64,000 bases of DNA from Chloroflexi bacterium OLB13 (GTDB lineage: Bacteria > Chloroflexota > Anaerolineae > Aggregatilineales > Phototrophicaceae), in contig JZRA01000009.1 in NCBI GenBank assembly GCA_001567485.1, forward strand, positions 83,799 to 147,798. Reading direction: 5' to 3'. Of the stretch, positions 27,801-37,600 are shown piece after piece; the stretch's first letter is position 1, and each line of letters opens with the position of its first letter. The translations under genes and the position numbers were made by a program. Below the pieces are notes generated by a model that had not been told where the DNA came from, made no database searches, and saw only the letters and a program-made list of their open reading frames with translations.

Positions 27801-30800
27801 GACGCGAGCGTGATCGAACCGCTGGCGACGACGCTGCTGCTGCCGTCGAGGATGGTGTACGCCTGCGCCTCAAGCATGGCGCCGCCGCTGTTGGAGACGG
27901 TGAACGAACGCGGTGACGCGCATGTGTACGTCGCGCTCAGCGCCGGACGCTGGCACGTATGGCTCTCGCTGAACGTGCCGACAACGCTGGTGCTGTTGAA
28001 CGTATAGGTCGCGTACGGGTCTTCCGAGTCGGGCACGACAAGCTCGATGGAGCTGTTAGCCGGGATTTGGAACGTGCCGCTGTCCGAATACGTCCCGCCG
28101 GTGATCGTGTACGGCTCAGGCTGAACCATCGGATTGGCGCTGGTGTTGTTGATACGGAACACACTCTCCGCCACGCCGTTGGTCGTACGGCAGAACGTAT
28201 CGAACGTCAGCGTCGGCAGTTGCGCGCACTGCTGTGACACGTCGAACGTCCCGGTGTAACCGCTGCTGGCGAAGGTGTACGTGTCGTATGGATTGCTGCC
28301 GACCGGCAGGGTGACGGTGACCGACGGCACACCGAGGCTCAACTGGAACGTGCTGTTGACGACAACGCCAGAGGCAGCGCCCGTGATGGTGAAGCTCTGC
28401 GGGAACGGCATCGGGCCGTCGCTGGGGCGCGCATTGGTGATTGTGAACACAGGCAGGTTGCCCGTGCAGACCGCCGATACGCTGATCTCCGGCGGGTAGT
28501 AGCAGGTCGTCGTCGCGGTGACCGACGGGCGATCCGTCAGGCTGCCGGTGACGTTGCCGGAGGCGTTGCTCACGGTGAAGTTGGCCGATTCGCCCGCGCC
28601 GAGCAGCACCGGGGCGATCAGCAGCACGTTGTTGAGCGAATCGCGGACGACGATCTGGTCGGGGATGCTCATCGCGCTGCCGGTGTTGGTGACCGTGAAG
28701 GTCGCGATGCGGTCGGCCGAGCACGACGCCGACATGCTGAGGTTTGGCGTGCCACCAACAGGCGGAACGTAAGGCACTTCACGGCAGTAGGTGCCGGTGG
28801 GCGTGCCGCCCGGGCCGCTGAAGTCCATGCAGACCTGATACTCGCCCGGCTGGCTGAACGCCGTGTACTGATGGCAGATCTGATTGTTATTGGTGACCGG
28901 GACGCTGACACCGTCGCCGAAGTCCCACTCGGTGACGTCGACGCCGGGGTCGACCTGCGGGGTGAAGCAGAAGTAGCCGCCGCCCATATCCTGCACCGTG
29001 AACGACGCGTTGGCCTCGAAGATGCTGTAGGTGCGCACGGTGTTCTGCGCCGACCGATCGAACTGGCTGTTATGGACGATCAGGCGTGGGCGATAGGTCG
29101 TATCCGGTGAGCCATAAGTGTAGCAGATCGGGTTCGGCGCGCCGCCGGGGCCGTACGACAGATCGATCGTCCCGTCGTCATCGAAGTCCCACTCCCACAA
29201 TGTGATATCCGTGCCAACGCTGAGGTCGGTGAAGCACGAGGTCATCGGCGCGACACCGATATACGGGTTCACGCGGAACGCGGCGCGCAGGTCATTGGCC
29301 CCCAGCAGTTCGAAGTCGAGCTGCGCGACGGTGACGCCGAGCGGGCCGGTGCCGCGTACCTCCGCCGTGTATAGGCCGGCGGGCAGCGTGTAACTCCGCG
29401 GGTTGCCGGTGTTGGGGCCGGCGACGAGGGCGCTGGTGTTCCGATCGTAGATGCGCCACGTGTAGCCACTGGAGATGTTGACACCCGTGGCGGTGAACGT
29501 TTGGAGCGTGCCGCCGAAGTCCGAGCCGCTGCGGTTGATCAGGATGCTCTGACGGCCGTAGACGTTGAACGTGCGGGTGAAGTTGTCTTCAAGATCGAAG
29601 CCACCGTCACCGAAGTTCGGCGTGTGACCGTCGAGGCGGATGGTGTAGGTTCCCGGCGTGTTGAAGCTGATGCAGGCCGCCAAGTCCTGCGTGGTCGCCG
29701 ACGTGATGCCGAGGCTGTTCTGGCCGGCCGTGCCGCTGATCGTCCACAGGTATTCGAGGGCTGCCGGGTTCGGCGCGCCGGCGCTGCCGTTGGTGTCGTA
29801 CGACGTGTTGGTGATGCAGATCGGTTCGTTGACGGGCAGGGCAGCGCGCGTCCAACCGCCGCCGATCACGTCGTTGTACTGTACTTCGATCTGGCCGACG
29901 ACGATGTTGCGCTGCAAGCCGCAGGTGTGCGTCGAATCGGCCGGATTGACCGCCGCGACGTCAATGCGCATAGTGTAATTGCCGAGGCCGTAGTCCGCCG
30001 TCAACTGCGCCCACGTGAAGTTCAGCGATGCGGGCGGCGTGACAACGCCGTTTGCCGCGCTGTCGAACGATCCCATGGGGATAGTCGCGCCGTTCGGCCC
30101 GATCAGGGTGTAGGTATACCGCAGATTGATGCCGTTACCGTTGTCCATGTTGAGGCGGTAAGGATACACCTCGGACGTGCTGAACACGGTCGGATCGTTG
30201 TAGATTCCGCTTTCACCGGGGAACGAGTCGCAGTCGAAGTTGGTGTCCGGCATGGTCACGGTCAGATTGCGAGCGTTCGTGCACGAGTCGTTCGGCACGC
30301 CGTCGACCGAGACCGTCTGAATGACGCGATACTGCTGGCCGGGGATCAGGAATTGATAGCTGATCGAGTTGCCACTGACAATACCCGGCGGGTTGACGAG
30401 CGTGAGGCCCGGCAGCAGGTACAGCGCCATCGTCTGGGTCACATTACGCCCAAACACGTTGCCGGGGGCGGCTGCGGTGTAGATTTCCGTCTCGCCCACA
30501 ACCGGTGTCGTATCGCCGCTGATTGCGCCGCACGACAAGCGCGGCACGGTCGGCGTCACGTTCAAGTTACAGCTCACCGGGAGCTGCGTGCCGTCTGGAT
30601 TGGTGACGGTCGCGGTCAGGCTCACCGAGGAGTTGTACGTATATGCCGGGGTGGATGCCCACAAGACATTGGTGTCGTTGAGCGTCGGGTTGACGATCGT
30701 GCCGTTGACGCCTGCCGACCAAATCGCGTTGCTGACCGGCCGGCCGGTGGTCGTGTAGGTCACGGTGTAGGTCGCAAGACCGCTCGACGTGCCGACGTTG

Positions 30801-33208
30801 GGCAGCGGCGCTGCGGGGCCGCTGATCACGCAGACCGGATCGGGGAACGGCACGGTCTGGAACGAGATTTCTTCGTAACACTCGCTCGTCTCGCCGCCAC
30901 CGTTATCGACGACCGCGTCGTAGCGCACGACCCAGCTCGTCGGGCTTGCGATCGTCGCGATCTCGTTGGTGAAGACGTACGGAATCGCGCCGCTGCCGCT
31001 TGCATAAGGCGCACCGTTACGGGTGATCGTCCACGTGCGCGCGATGATCGGACGGCCTGCCGGATCGGTCAGCGAGCCGGTGAACGTGTACTGATCGGAG
31101 CTGGGATACAGCGGGCTTGGGATGGCCGGGCTGACGTTGGCCTCGCAGTTGATCGGCGGGAAGGTCACGTTGACGGTCGTCGCTGTGTTGCAGATGCTGC
31201 CGTCGTCAAGCGTGACTTCGAGCGAGATCAGATAGCTGCCAGCGCCGTAGCTCGCCCAGTTGACGTTCAACGCCGGGTCGGTGACCGTGAGCGGAAGCCC
31301 CGCCGCCGGGCCTGCGAGAATCCAGCGCTGACCTGTCACAGTCCGGCCCTGAAGCTGGCTGGTCGAGTAGGTGTAGCTGGTCGGCCCCGTGCTGGGAACC
31401 ACCTCCAACGGGCCGTTGATCGTGCATCCCGCCTCAAGATAGCTGACGACGAGGATCGCCTCGACGAACGAACTGCCGCCGGGGCCGGTCACGGTCAAGC
31501 GGATCGGGTTCGGCCCAAGCTGGGTGAACGAGATGCCGGTCGGGTTCTGTACGCTGCTGTCCTCGACGCCGTCGCCGTCGAAATCCCACGACCACGTATC
31601 GATGACGCCGGTGCTGGCGTCGACAAGGTCAACCAGCGTGCCGAGCGTGATCTCGTTGCCGGGCACGATGCTGAAGACGGCTACTGGCGCGCGCGTCACG
31701 GTGACGAACTGCGCGTCCTCTGCGAAGCCGAAGCTGTTCTCAACGTGCAGCAGGACTTCGACAACGCCTTCGGCTGTGTATTCCCAACACACAACCGAAT
31801 CAAGGCTGGTGCTGTCCACGGTGCCGTCGGCGTCAAAGTCCCATTCCACGATGGTGTATGGGCCGACACTTTCGTTGTTGAAGCAGACTTCGATGTTGCC
31901 GCCGGGGATGACGCGCCCGGTAAAGTAGTACGAGAAAACGGCGGTCAGCGGCGCGATATCCGGCTCGACGACCACCTGCTTGAATACTGTGCCGCCACCG
32001 CCCGGCCCGCTGTAATCCATGCGGATCGTGAAGATCGCCTCGGATGTGTACGAATGAGTGTGCGGGCCTTGCCCGGTCGCATCGATATCGAAGGTTGGGG
32101 CGGTGTATTCAAAGTCCCACTCCCACGTCGTGATTGGGCCAGTGCCGAGGTCGACACCTTCAAATTCGACGTCAAGCTGGCCTGCGGTCAACGGGCCAGT
32201 CTGCGGAGACAGGACAAAGTCAGCGGTCGGCGCAGGAGCGTTGACAGTGACCGTCTTTCCCGCGATAGCCGTGCTGGATCCTACTGTTACCGAAAGCCGG
32301 AATTCGTACGAACCGTACGCTGCGGCGTTGTAGCTGAAATCGCGATTCGTGTTCGTGGCGACTGGCGTCACGTTATCCGGAAGCTGGAAGACTTCCCACA
32401 GATAGGTTGTGGTCGGCGCGTCCGGCTGGCTCTGGTTAAGGGTCGTGATCGTCAGCGGGCCGTCCGCTTCGATGTAATGCTCGACCACGTAGCCGGGGAG
32501 CAGCTCGAACTGCGCGCTGGCCTGCGGGAGCACCGTGATGCTGCCGGTCAGAACGATGTTCGGGCCGGGGACGCTCGGCGTGCAGGTCAGTGTTACCGGG
32601 AACGAGCCGGTAGTGGCGTAGGTATGCGCGACATCAGCCGAAGACGACGTGCCTCCATCGCCGAACGTCCACGCCACCGAAGCGATGTTGTGCTGCTCGG
32701 CTGCCCGGAAACGGAAGGAGAACGGGTTGTCGTCGCCGTCGTCCGTGATCTCCATGAGGCAGAACGTCTGATAAAGCTGCGGGCTTGCGCCGCCGTCATC
32801 CACAGGCCCGCTTGGTTCCGGCGTGACAACCAGTACCGGCGCGTCGGTCGGCTGTTCCGTCGGAACGTCAGTCGGGGCCTCGGTTGGCACGTCAGTGGGT
32901 TGTTCCGGCTCGCTGGTGGGCTGTTCCGGAACGTTAGTGGGCTGTTCAGGGACGTTGGTGGGCTGCTGCGGAACCTCAGTTGGTTCGTCTGGCACGGCCG
33001 TTGGCGGAACCGGCGTCGGCGCGACAGCCGTCGGCTGCGCTGTGGCGATGACCGTCGGCTGGGGCAGGTCGCCCGGGCCTTGCGGTGTTGGCTTGATCCG
33101 GCCATGACCCGCTTGGGAATACGCCGGGTTGGAGAATGCGAATACAGCCAGCACGACCAAGATCGGCGCCAGCCGCAACCACCACTGTCTGTGAGTACCA
33201 ATACGCAT
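24875..33208 (-). CDS. Giant secreted protein: Pro/Thr stalk, PKD domains, tandem modules and TolB-like propeller
   Basis: About 2777 residues from the ATG at 33208, chosen because AAAGGA precedes it and a signal peptide follows (WWLRLAPILVVLAVFAFSNP, ending AYSQA). Residues about 35-130 are a Pro/Thr/Glu stalk with repeats such as NVPEQPT. From about 150 to 590 there are PKD domains (VAWTFGDGGTSS, VEWDFDADGTVDS, WSWDFDGDGVEDS). About 590-1095 holds four or more Cys-bearing modules starting C-x-I-x-G. Two further PKD-like modules (LWEWDFDDDGTIDL, VTEWDFGDGVSV) lie at about 1330-1480. Ten tandem modules of about 85 residues span about 1486-2360. A TolB/WD40-like propeller spans about 2390-2685 (WSPDGSRIVFQSD, NWDLYAIDM). 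No C-terminal anchor, sorting signal or membrane helix is seen. Surface adhesion or polysaccharide binding is inference. Confidence 0.9.
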   Translation of the reverse strand: MRIGTHRQWWLRLAPILVVLAVFAFSNPAYSQAGHGRIKPTPQGPGDLPQPTVIATAQPTAVAPTPVPPTAVPDEPTEVPQQPTNVPEQPTNVPEQPTSEPEQPTDVPTEAPTDVPTEQPTDAPVLVVTPEPSGPVDDGGASPQLYQTFCLMEITDDGDDNPFSFRFRAAEQHNIASVAWTFGDGGTSSSADVAHTYATTGSFPVTLTCTPSVPGPNIVLTGSITVLPQASAQFELLPGYVVEHYIEADGPLTITTLNQSQPDAPTTTYLWEVFQLPDNVTPVATNTNRDFSYNAAAYGSYEFRLSVTVGSSTAIAGKTVTVNAPAPTADFVLSPQTGPLTAGQLDVEFEGVDLGTGPITTWEWDFEYTAPTFDIDATGQGPHTHSYTSEAIFTIRMDYSGPGGGGTVFKQVVVEPDIAPLTAVFSYYFTGRVIPGGNIEVCFNNESVGPYTIVEWDFDADGTVDSTSLDSVVCWEYTAEGVVEVLLHVENSFGFAEDAQFVTVTRAPVAVFSIVPGNEITLGTLVDLVDASTGVIDTWSWDFDGDGVEDSSVQNPTGISFTQLGPNPIRLTVTGPGGSSFVEAILVVSYLEAGCTINGPLEVVPSTGPTSYTYSTSQLQGRTVTGQRWILAGPAAGLPLTVTDPALNVNWASYGAGSYLISLEVTLDDGSICNTATTVNVTFPPINCEANVSPAIPSPLYPSSDQYTFTGSLTDPAGRPIIARTWTITRNGAPYASGSGAIPYVFTNEIATIASPTSWVVRYDAVVDNGGGETSECYEEISFQTVPFPDPVCVISGPAAPLPNVGTSSGLATYTVTYTTTGRPVSNAIWSAGVNGTIVNPTLNDTNVLWASTPAYTYNSSVSLTATVTNPDGTQLPVSCNLNVTPTVPRLSCGAISGDTTPVVGETEIYTAAAPGNVFGRNVTQTMALYLLPGLTLVNPPGIVSGNSISYQFLIPGQQYRVIQTVSVDGVPNDSCTNARNLTVTMPDTNFDCDSFPGESGIYNDPTVFSTSEVYPYRLNMDNGNGINLRYTYTLIGPNGATIPMGSFDSAANGVVTPPASLNFTWAQLTADYGLGNYTMRIDVAAVNPADSTHTCGLQRNIVVGQIEVQYNDVIGGGWTRAALPVNEPICITNTSYDTNGSAGAPNPAALEYLWTISGTAGQNSLGITSATTQDLAACISFNTPGTYTIRLDGHTPNFGDGGFDLEDNFTRTFNVYGRQSILINRSGSDFGGTLQTFTATGVNISSGYTWRIYDRNTSALVAGPNTGNPRSYTLPAGLYTAEVRGTGPLGVTVAQLDFELLGANDLRAAFRVNPYIGVAPMTSCFTDLSVGTDITLWEWDFDDDGTIDLSYGPGGAPNPICYTYGSPDTTYRPRLIVHNSQFDRSAQNTVRTYSIFEANASFTVQDMGGGYFCFTPQVDPGVDVTEWDFGDGVSVPVTNNNQICHQYTAFSQPGEYQVCMDFSGPGGTPTGTYCREVPYVPPVGGTPNLSMSASCSADRIATFTVTNTGSAMSIPDQIVVRDSLNNVLLIAPVLLGAGESANFTVSNASGNVTGSLTDRPSVTATTTCYYPPEISVSAVCTGNLPVFTITNARPSDGPMPFPQSFTITGAASGVVVNSTFQLSLGVPSVTVTLPVGSNPYDTYTFASSGYTGTFDVSQQCAQLPTLTFDTFCRTTNGVAESVFRINNTSANPMVQPEPYTITGGTYSDSGTFQIPANSSIELVVPDSEDPYATYTFNSTSVVGTFSESHTCQRPALSATYTCASPRSFTVSNSGGAMLEAQAYTILDGSSSVVASGSITLASGGSTVINVPNGLNPYDTYTFSTTGFASTLNVSDSCQQPVLTAAGVCSWPRAFTVSNTGGPILESQPYEVQDGSGAVVVSGTFSSATSFPLTVSLPTSIDPYAQYTFITSGFASTINQPHDCANPALSVSGVCSEPRRFTISNTGGDMLTNQSYQILQGTTVVRTATFTVAGGASVDVTAPNGLNPYGEYTFVTNGFAATLNVAHDCGQPDFEPGSACTAPRYFTITNNGSPMLSPQAFDILRDGQVVYSGSLLLNTGESFTFTQPAGDDPYGTYTLVSNGFADSLTIDYTCEYPEYTATNVCGYPVAITVTNTGGDALQSEPWNVLDSSSVTVASGSVSLAAGGSINVDLTGLNPYDSYTFDMLGYGTAIDSLTQCASPNLSASYVCAATPSFQIVNTGTDMLLPQTVTVVDADGQTVLTQDIQLSAGESLGITLDGQNPLGTYSLSSSGGFLATLLSSGTCEDTEIGLPSDLTIEGVCGMPAGFVVTNTGSTSSGPINYSIVSSADQSVLTSGSFELDADESVALNAPADADTGTGITFVSDDLGTLATTDLICGVAVDFPNLDVETSAIGQLTAGPACGRGCPEFKVYHTDELEGWEIFRLDSADQVTRTTVRENLSYGLSESVKSSSPSLSPDNKWVVFQSNRDGNWELYVAPTSGGGPESVMRVTFSALSNEVDPVWGPNNFVVFESTRNGNWDLYAIDMRNGDEFQLTDSIGHDINAHWSPDGSRIVFQSDAPNEDGVRMWQVYMLNLESGVITKLSDGKTNDVEPQFANNSDKITFRSYTTTDSDGQYEIMNLNGSGRVAFTEGDATNAVWSPSDRYIAYQSDADGDLDIYVYEVATGKTRHLTDNAIADYAPNWLCDDDTIIFTSDVDGDPNLFEVKASPIDDGPVLVENDAVQMTFEVSSDIYPLSTPSEENASREGYAVNIDLGLQTSFLQERPEILASNVATTARVNRGLNLNVCPGDQLASTR
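26130..28750 (-). repeat. Ten tandem modules of about 85 residues inside the giant protein
   Basis: About 2620 bases encode ten diverged copies. The shared pattern is a Cys near the start, then FTVSNTGG or FTITNNGS, a hydrophobic strand, SGxxxLxxGxS, the motif NPYDTYTF or a variant, GFxxTLN, and a closing Cys followed by a Pro. Each copy keeps one early and one late Cys, suggesting one disulfide per module. Copies in the middle are closest to each other, while the first and last are most diverged. At DNA level they are not near-identical, so they are old duplications rather than a recent expansion. Confidence 0.85.
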
Positions 33209-33320
33209 GTGTTGAGTTCCTTTGGCTCGCAGTGCCATTCGATCTTCACGTGCCCGGCATTCATACTGCCTCCGCACGTTGCGATAATCCACGAGCGGCG
33301 CATAAGTCACCGCCAAGTAC

Positions 33321-33349
33321 AGCATAGTACTTAAGTCATGGTTTATCAA
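33321..33349 (-). promoter_or_regulatory. Predicted promoter of the giant secreted-protein gene
   Basis: Minus-strand -35 TTGATA (33344-33349), 17-base spacer and -10 TATGCT (33321-33326). Start near 33314 would give a leader of about 106 bases before the ATG at 33208. Confidence 0.55.
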
Positions 33350-33572
33350 TAATGACGTTGTAAGGCATGTGAGGATTGAATAGGGATGATTTTCCCTCAG
33401 ATTCGCGATTTGATCGAGTTTTGCTATCTTGAGATTTGTACGAATATTGTAAAGTAGGGAACTGTCGACCTCCGCGAGGGCCGATTTTCGATGATTCGAT
33501 GAAAATCGTACTCACGACAGATCGGCTTCCAACGGCCAAAACGGCATGGTGATCATTCGTGGTAAACAACAT
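33350..33572. other. AT-rich non-coding spacer upstream of the giant gene
   Basis: This stretch is clearly more AT-rich than its surroundings. It contains a 7-bp inverted repeat, GATTTTC and GAAAATC, separated by 11 bases (about 33481-33505). I see no convincing gene. It probably holds upstream control sites for the giant gene. Together with 33209-33349 and 33573-33630 it makes a 422-base intergenic region. Confidence 0.5.
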
Positions 33573-33598
33573 GGGGGATGCGTGAAAACACATCCCCC
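33573..33598 (-). terminator. Terminator of the nifJ/dihydroorotate-dehydrogenase-like operon
   Basis: Arms GGGGGATG (33573-33580) and CATCCCCC (33591-33598) pair perfectly with a 10-base loop. The hairpin starts 32 bases past the stop codon. On the minus strand it is followed by ATGTTGTTTA, moderately U-rich. Confidence 0.6.
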
Positions 33599-33630
33599 TA
33601 CGAGGCGCTGATAACTCTGTCGAACGAGGG

Positions 33631-34632
33631 TTACGAAATGCCAACCGGGTAGTTCAAGATCGCGCGCATATACTGCGCACGTTCGTATGCCGCCGGGTTC
33701 TCGGTGTGCATCTGGCTGAGCGCCCCGCGCAGTTGGCTGACTGACTCATATTCGTGCTGGGCCATGAACTCGCATAGGCCCTGTTCAACCGTTCTGAGGA
33801 AGTCGATCCCGTTGCGCAGCAAGGCAGCGGCCATCATTGTGACTTTAGCGCCGGCCAGCAGTAGTTTGGCTGCATCGTCCCCGCTGTGCACGCCGCTGCT
33901 GCCGGCGAAATCCACTTCGATACGTCCGTACATAATCGCGATCCAGCGCAGCGGCAAGCGCAGCGCTTCCGGCGTGCTGAGCGTCACGCCCGGCTTGACC
34001 TCCAGCAGTTCGAGGTCGATGTCGGGCTGGTAGAAGCGGTTAAACAGGACGAGACCCTTAGCGCCCGCTTCCGCGAACCGCGCGGCCATGTTGACGGGGC
34101 TGCTGAAGAACGGGCTGAGCTTCACCGCCACCGGGATCGACAGGGCGCGCGCCACGCTGCTCACGACTTCGAGATCGGCCCGTTCGACCTCGTCGCCAGT
34201 GATCTGCGGCGAAGTCGGGATGCTGTACAGATTCAATTCGAGCGCATCGGCGCCCGCCTGTTCGATGAGCGCGGCAGTACGCGTCCAGCGGCCCGGTGTC
34301 GTCCCGTTCAAACTGGCGATGATCGGGATATCCACCGCTTCCTTTGCGCGGCGAATCAGGTTGAGATACCCGCGCGAGTCGGTGTGATATTCGCCGACTT
34401 CCGGGAAATACGAGAGCGCTTCGGCGTGGCTGTCGCTGTGATAGGTCGTGTGATGGAACAGCGCGAGCTGCTCCTGCCGGATTTGTTCCTCGAACAGCGA
34501 ATACAACACCACCGCACCGGCGCCCGCGTCTTCCATCCGTTTGATGTTGTCAAGCGACTCGGACAGCGGCGAAGCCGATACGACCAGCGGAGATTTCAGC
34601 GGAAGCCCGAGGTAACTGGTTTCAAGGTTCAT
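33631..34632 (-). CDS. Dihydroorotate dehydrogenase-like FMN protein
   Basis: 333 residues starting MNLETSYLGLPLKSPLVVSA; the ATG at 34632 overlaps the nifJ stop by 4 bases. It has the DHOD-type FMN barrel: SPLVVSASPLSESLDNIKRM, IPIIASLNGTTPGRW, IPVAVKLSPFFSSP (the conserved Lys), GVHSGDDAAKLLLAGAKVTM at the phosphate site. In the position of the class 1 catalytic loop it reads ELNLYSIPTSPQ, with no Cys in the usual place. The protein is therefore unlikely to be the housekeeping PyrD and more likely belongs to the DHOD-like group found next to nifJ. Its reaction is not known to me. Confidence 0.85.
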   Translation of the reverse strand: MNLETSYLGLPLKSPLVVSASPLSESLDNIKRMEDAGAGAVVLYSLFEEQIRQEQLALFHHTTYHSDSHAEALSYFPEVGEYHTDSRGYLNLIRRAKEAVDIPIIASLNGTTPGRWTRTAALIEQAGADALELNLYSIPTSPQITGDEVERADLEVVSSVARALSIPVAVKLSPFFSSPVNMAARFAEAGAKGLVLFNRFYQPDIDLELLEVKPGVTLSTPEALRLPLRWIAIMYGRIEVDFAGSSGVHSGDDAAKLLLAGAKVTMMAAALLRNGIDFLRTVEQGLCEFMAQHEYESVSQLRGALSQMHTENPAAYERAQYMRAILNYPVGIS

Positions 34633-37600
34633 CGTTCCTGACCTCCGTTGTTCGATTCGGCGCCGTACGGACGATTTGCGAGGTACTCGTACATCGCCCA
34701 CCGGGTATTGACGTCATCCTGCGCGAGTTTGAACAGATCTGCCGCGCTTTCCGGGTTGCTCAGTTCAAGCATCTTGAAGCGGTTTTCCATGCGCAAATAG
34801 TCCTTCAGCCCGATCTTCGGCGGCCGGCTGTCAAGAGTCAGCGGGTTGAGGCCCTGCGCAGCGCGGTCGGGATGGTAGCGGTACAGCAGCCATTGTCCAC
34901 TGTCGACCGCCGCTTTCTGGTTCTTCAGGGCGGTGCTCATGTTGATGCCGTGGGCGATACAGTGGCTGTAGGCGATGATAAGCGACGGGCCGTCGTAGGC
35001 TTCGGCCTCCATGATGGCGCGCAGAGTCTGGTCGTCTTTCGCGCCGAAGGCGATACGCGCGACGTACACATTGCCGTAGCTCATGGCGATCATGCCGAGA
35101 TCTTTCTTGGCCGCGGGCTTTCCACCTGCTGCGAACTTAGCGACCGCGGCGCGCGGCGTCGATTTGCTCATCTGACCGCCGGTGTTGCTGTATACCTCGG
35201 TGTCGAGGACGAGGACGTTGACGTTGCGGCCGCTGGCGAGCACGTGATCAAGGCCGCCGAAGCCAATGTCGTACGCCCATCCATCGCCGCCGACGATCCA
35301 TACGTCGCGCTTGACGAGCGTATCCGCCAGTGTGAGCAGACGCGCGGCTTGTGGATGGTCGATTGCGTTCAGGCGTTCCTTGAGCGCCGCGACGCGTTCG
35401 CGCTGTTCGTAGATTCCGGCCTCGTCGCGCTGGTCGGCGCCGAGCAGCGCGTTCGCCAGCGTTGTGCCGATGTCCTCGGCCAGCAGTGTGACCAGTTCGC
35501 GCGCTTCCTCGGCCTGCTTATCGATCGCGACGCGGATCCCCAAGCCAAACTCCGCGTTATCCTCGAACAGCGAGTTTGACCACGCTGGGCCGCGCCCGTT
35601 GTGATCGGTGGTGTACGGGGTGGTGGGCAGGTTGCCTCCGTAGATCGACGAGCAGCCCGTCGCGTTGGCGATCACCGCCCGGTCGCCATAGAGCTGTGTG
35701 ATGAGCTTGATGTACGGCGTCTCGCCGCAGCCTGAGCACGCGCCGCTAAACTCGAACAGCGGACGCTGCACCTGCTGTTGGCGGATGCTGCTGGTCTTAA
35801 TCATGCGCCGGTCGAGGTCGGGGATCTCCATGAAGAAGTCCCAGTTCTTGGCCTCGCGCTCGCGCAGCGGAGGCTGTGCTTCCATATTGAGCGCCTTCTT
35901 GTTAAGCGCCGACTTGTTGCGCGCGGGGCAGACATCGACGCAGATCGCACAGCCCGTGCAGTCCTCTGGCGCGACCTGAATGGAGTAGGCCATGCCCTTC
36001 CACTCGGTGTCGCGTGCTTCCATCGACTTGAACGTCTCGGGCGCATCGGCCAAGACCTCCGGGTCGTACACCTTGATGCGGATCACGGAATGCGGACAGA
36101 CCATCGCGCATTTGCCGCACTGGATGCAGATGTCCGGCTCCCATACCGGGATTTCGGCAGCGAGGTTGCGCTTCTCGTACTGCGCCGTGCCGCTGGGATA
36201 TGTGCCGTCGACCGGGAGCGCGCTGACCGGCAGCAGATCGCCCTGCCGCATGATGATCTTACCCAGCACGTCCTTGACGAACGCCGGGGCTGTCGCTGGC
36301 ACCGGGCTGGCGAACCCGCTCACGGCGGTGACTTCCGCAGGGACGTCCACTTCGTAGAGGTGTTCAAGCGTGTTGTCGACCGCCTTGATGTTCATGGCGA
36401 CGACTTCTTCGCCTTTGCGCGCGTAGGTCTTCTCGATCGAGTGCTTGATCGCCTCAATCGCCTCGTCCTTCGGCAGCACGCCGCTGATGGCGAAGAAGCA
36501 GACCTGCATGACCGTGTTGATGCGTCCGGTCATGCCGCTGGATTTCGCCACGTCATAGGCGTCGATCACGTAGAACTTGAGGTTCTTCTCGATGATCGCG
36601 CGCTGGACGGGTTCAGGTAGATTGTCCCAGACCACGTCCTTGCCCCAGAACGTATTGAGCAGGAACACGCCGCCCGGCGCTGCGTCCGCGAGCATGTCGT
36701 ATCGCTCGAGGAACGTCTGCTGATGACAGGCGACGAAGTTGGCTTGGGTGATGAGATACGGCGATCGGATCGGCTGTGGGCCGAAGCGCAGATGCGACAC
36801 CGTCATCGAGCCGGACTTCTTCGAGTCGTACACGAAGTAGCCCTGTGCGTGGTTGTCGGTCTCCTCACCGATGATCTTGATCGAGTTCTTATTGGCGCCG
36901 ACCGTGCCGTCTGAGCCGAGGCCGTAGAAGATCGCCCGGACGACGTTCGCCGGTTCGATCGAGTAGGCCGGGTCGTAGTCGAGGCTGGTGTGTGACACGT
37001 CGTCAATGATGCCAACCGTGAAGTGATTCTTGGGGCGCTCGGCGGCGAGATTGTCGAACACCGCCTTGACCATCGCCGGGGTGAACTCCTTCGACGACAG
37101 GCCGTAGCGCCCGCCAACGATCCGGGGCGGGACAGCAAAGTGGTCGGTCTCCACCGTCGCGGTCACGACGTCGACATACAGCGGCTCACCCGCGGCGCCC
37201 GGCTCCTTGGTGCGATCCAGCACGGCGATACGCTTGACGGTCTGTGGCAGCGCGGCCATCAGGCGGGCGGCGTCGAACGGCCGGAACAAGCGCACTTTCA
37301 GCACGCCGACCTTTTCGCCGGCGGCGTTGAGCGCATCGACGGTCTCGTGCAGCGTCTCGCACCCTGAACCCATCGCCACGATAACGCGCTCGGCGTCCGG
37401 CGCGCCGTGGTATTCATAGGGCTTGTATGCGCGGCCGGTCAGTTCGGCGAACTGCGCCATCACGTCCTCGACGATGTCGAGCGCGGCGGCGTAGTAAGGG
37501 TTGACCGTCTCGCGGGCTTGGAAGTACACGTCGGGGTTCTGAGCGGTGCCGCGTACCACCGGATTCTCCGGCGTGAGCGCGCGGCGGCGGTGTTCCGCGA

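Noticed and set aside
29501..33334. Very long open frame (1277 codons) on the plus strand, antisense to the giant protein gene
   Set aside because: It mirrors the minus-strand gene, has Arg/Val/Asp-rich composition without domains, and the minus frame has a clear signal peptide, PKD motifs and ribosome site. Long antisense frames are expected at this GC content.
33336..33644. 102-codon minus-strand frame in the spacer before the giant gene
   Set aside because: It covers both a terminator hairpin and a predicted promoter, has no ribosome site and no recognisable sequence.
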